A DNA stretch of 5,874 nt from Coriobacteriia bacterium. Its GTDB lineage: Bacteria > Actinomycetota > Coriobacteriia > Coriobacteriales > UBA8131. Positions 5,803 to 5,874 of the stretch are shown here, in pieces. The notes beneath the pieces are model-generated. The model had not been told where the DNA came from. It saw nothing but the letters and a program-made list of their open reading frames with translations, and ran no database searches. Position numbers and translations under genes: made by a program. The first letter of the stretch is position 1. Every line of letters begins with the position of its first letter. The stretch covers positions 1 through 5,874 of the forward strand of contig WRFC01000056.1 of NCBI GenBank assembly GCA_009779015.1, written 5' to 3'.

Positions 5803-5874
5803 TTAGCTGCACTGTTCGTCCCCCACAAGAAGTCGATAGCTGATCGAGCGTTGCGCGCAGCAGCCCAGGTTCAC
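5803..5874 (-). CDS. C-terminal end of class I fumarase / tartrate dehydratase alpha subunit (partial)
   Basis: The last 23 codons before TAA 5805-5803 read VNLGCCAQRSISYRLLV and then GDEQCS. Class I hydro-lyase alpha subunits end with a motif like AVNxxCWAxRRAxxxi, and this matches in place and sense directly upstream of the beta subunit. The first Cys of the pair probably corresponds to the last iron-sulfur cluster ligand. The usual Trp after it is Cys here, and the second Arg of RR is Ser. The gap to the beta-subunit ATG is 20 bp. The fragment is too short to judge further. Confidence 0.72.
   Translation of the reverse strand: MNLGCCAQRSISYRLLVGDEQCS

Noticed and set aside
5783..5812. GTG 5812 as the fumarase beta start
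   Set aside because: Possible but less favoured: it is a non-ATG start with a G-rich but poor Shine-Dalgarno match and overlaps the alpha-subunit end. ATG 5782 has AGGA upstream. Left open in the gene entry.

Overview
The window looks like chromosomal DNA from a high-GC, probably anaerobic actinobacterium. My best guess is class Coriobacteriia (the Eggerthella/Olsenella side). This rests on strong GC bias, a two-subunit class I (iron-sulfur) fumarase, and a tmk-holB-ricT gene order resembling that of Coriobacteriia and Firmicutes. The genus cannot be read from the sequence.

Every gene I can support lies on the minus strand, so transcription runs from high to low coordinates. In that order they are: the last codons of a class I fumarase/tartrate dehydratase alpha subunit (5874-5803); its beta subunit (5782-5132); thymidylate kinase tmk (5135-4431); a pRiA4b ORF-3-family protein of unknown function (4317-3667); DNA polymerase III delta-prime subunit holB (3670-2390); the PSP1-domain protein ricT (2250-607); and the first two thirds or so of nicotinate phosphoribosyltransferase pncB (614 to the window edge). 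Three junctions overlap: beta subunit/tmk by 4 bp (ATGA), pRiA4b/holB by 4 bp (ATGA) and ricT/pncB by 8 bp. Only two gaps exceed 100 bp: 4318-4430 before the pRiA4b gene and 2251-2389 before ricT. Both are richer in A+T than the genes around them and could hold internal promoters. I see no tRNA, rRNA, CRISPR array, insertion sequence or origin.

The genes are mostly housekeeping: dTTP supply (tmk), the clamp loader (holB), RNA processing or its control (ricT), NAD salvage (pncB) and central carbon metabolism (fumarase). Three features stand out. First, three unrelated proteins carry low-complexity segments built from in-frame DNA repeats: a Gly/Arg-rich tail of about 227 residues with RGG motifs on RicT, a Pro/Ala/Gly/Asp insertion of about 54 residues in the HolB AAA+ module just before the Walker A loop, and a Pro/Ala/Lys N-terminal tract on the fumarase beta subunit. 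Second, a gene of visibly lower GC and unknown function sits between tmk and holB and appears translationally coupled to holB. Third, HolB seems to lack one of the four cysteines of its zinc module.
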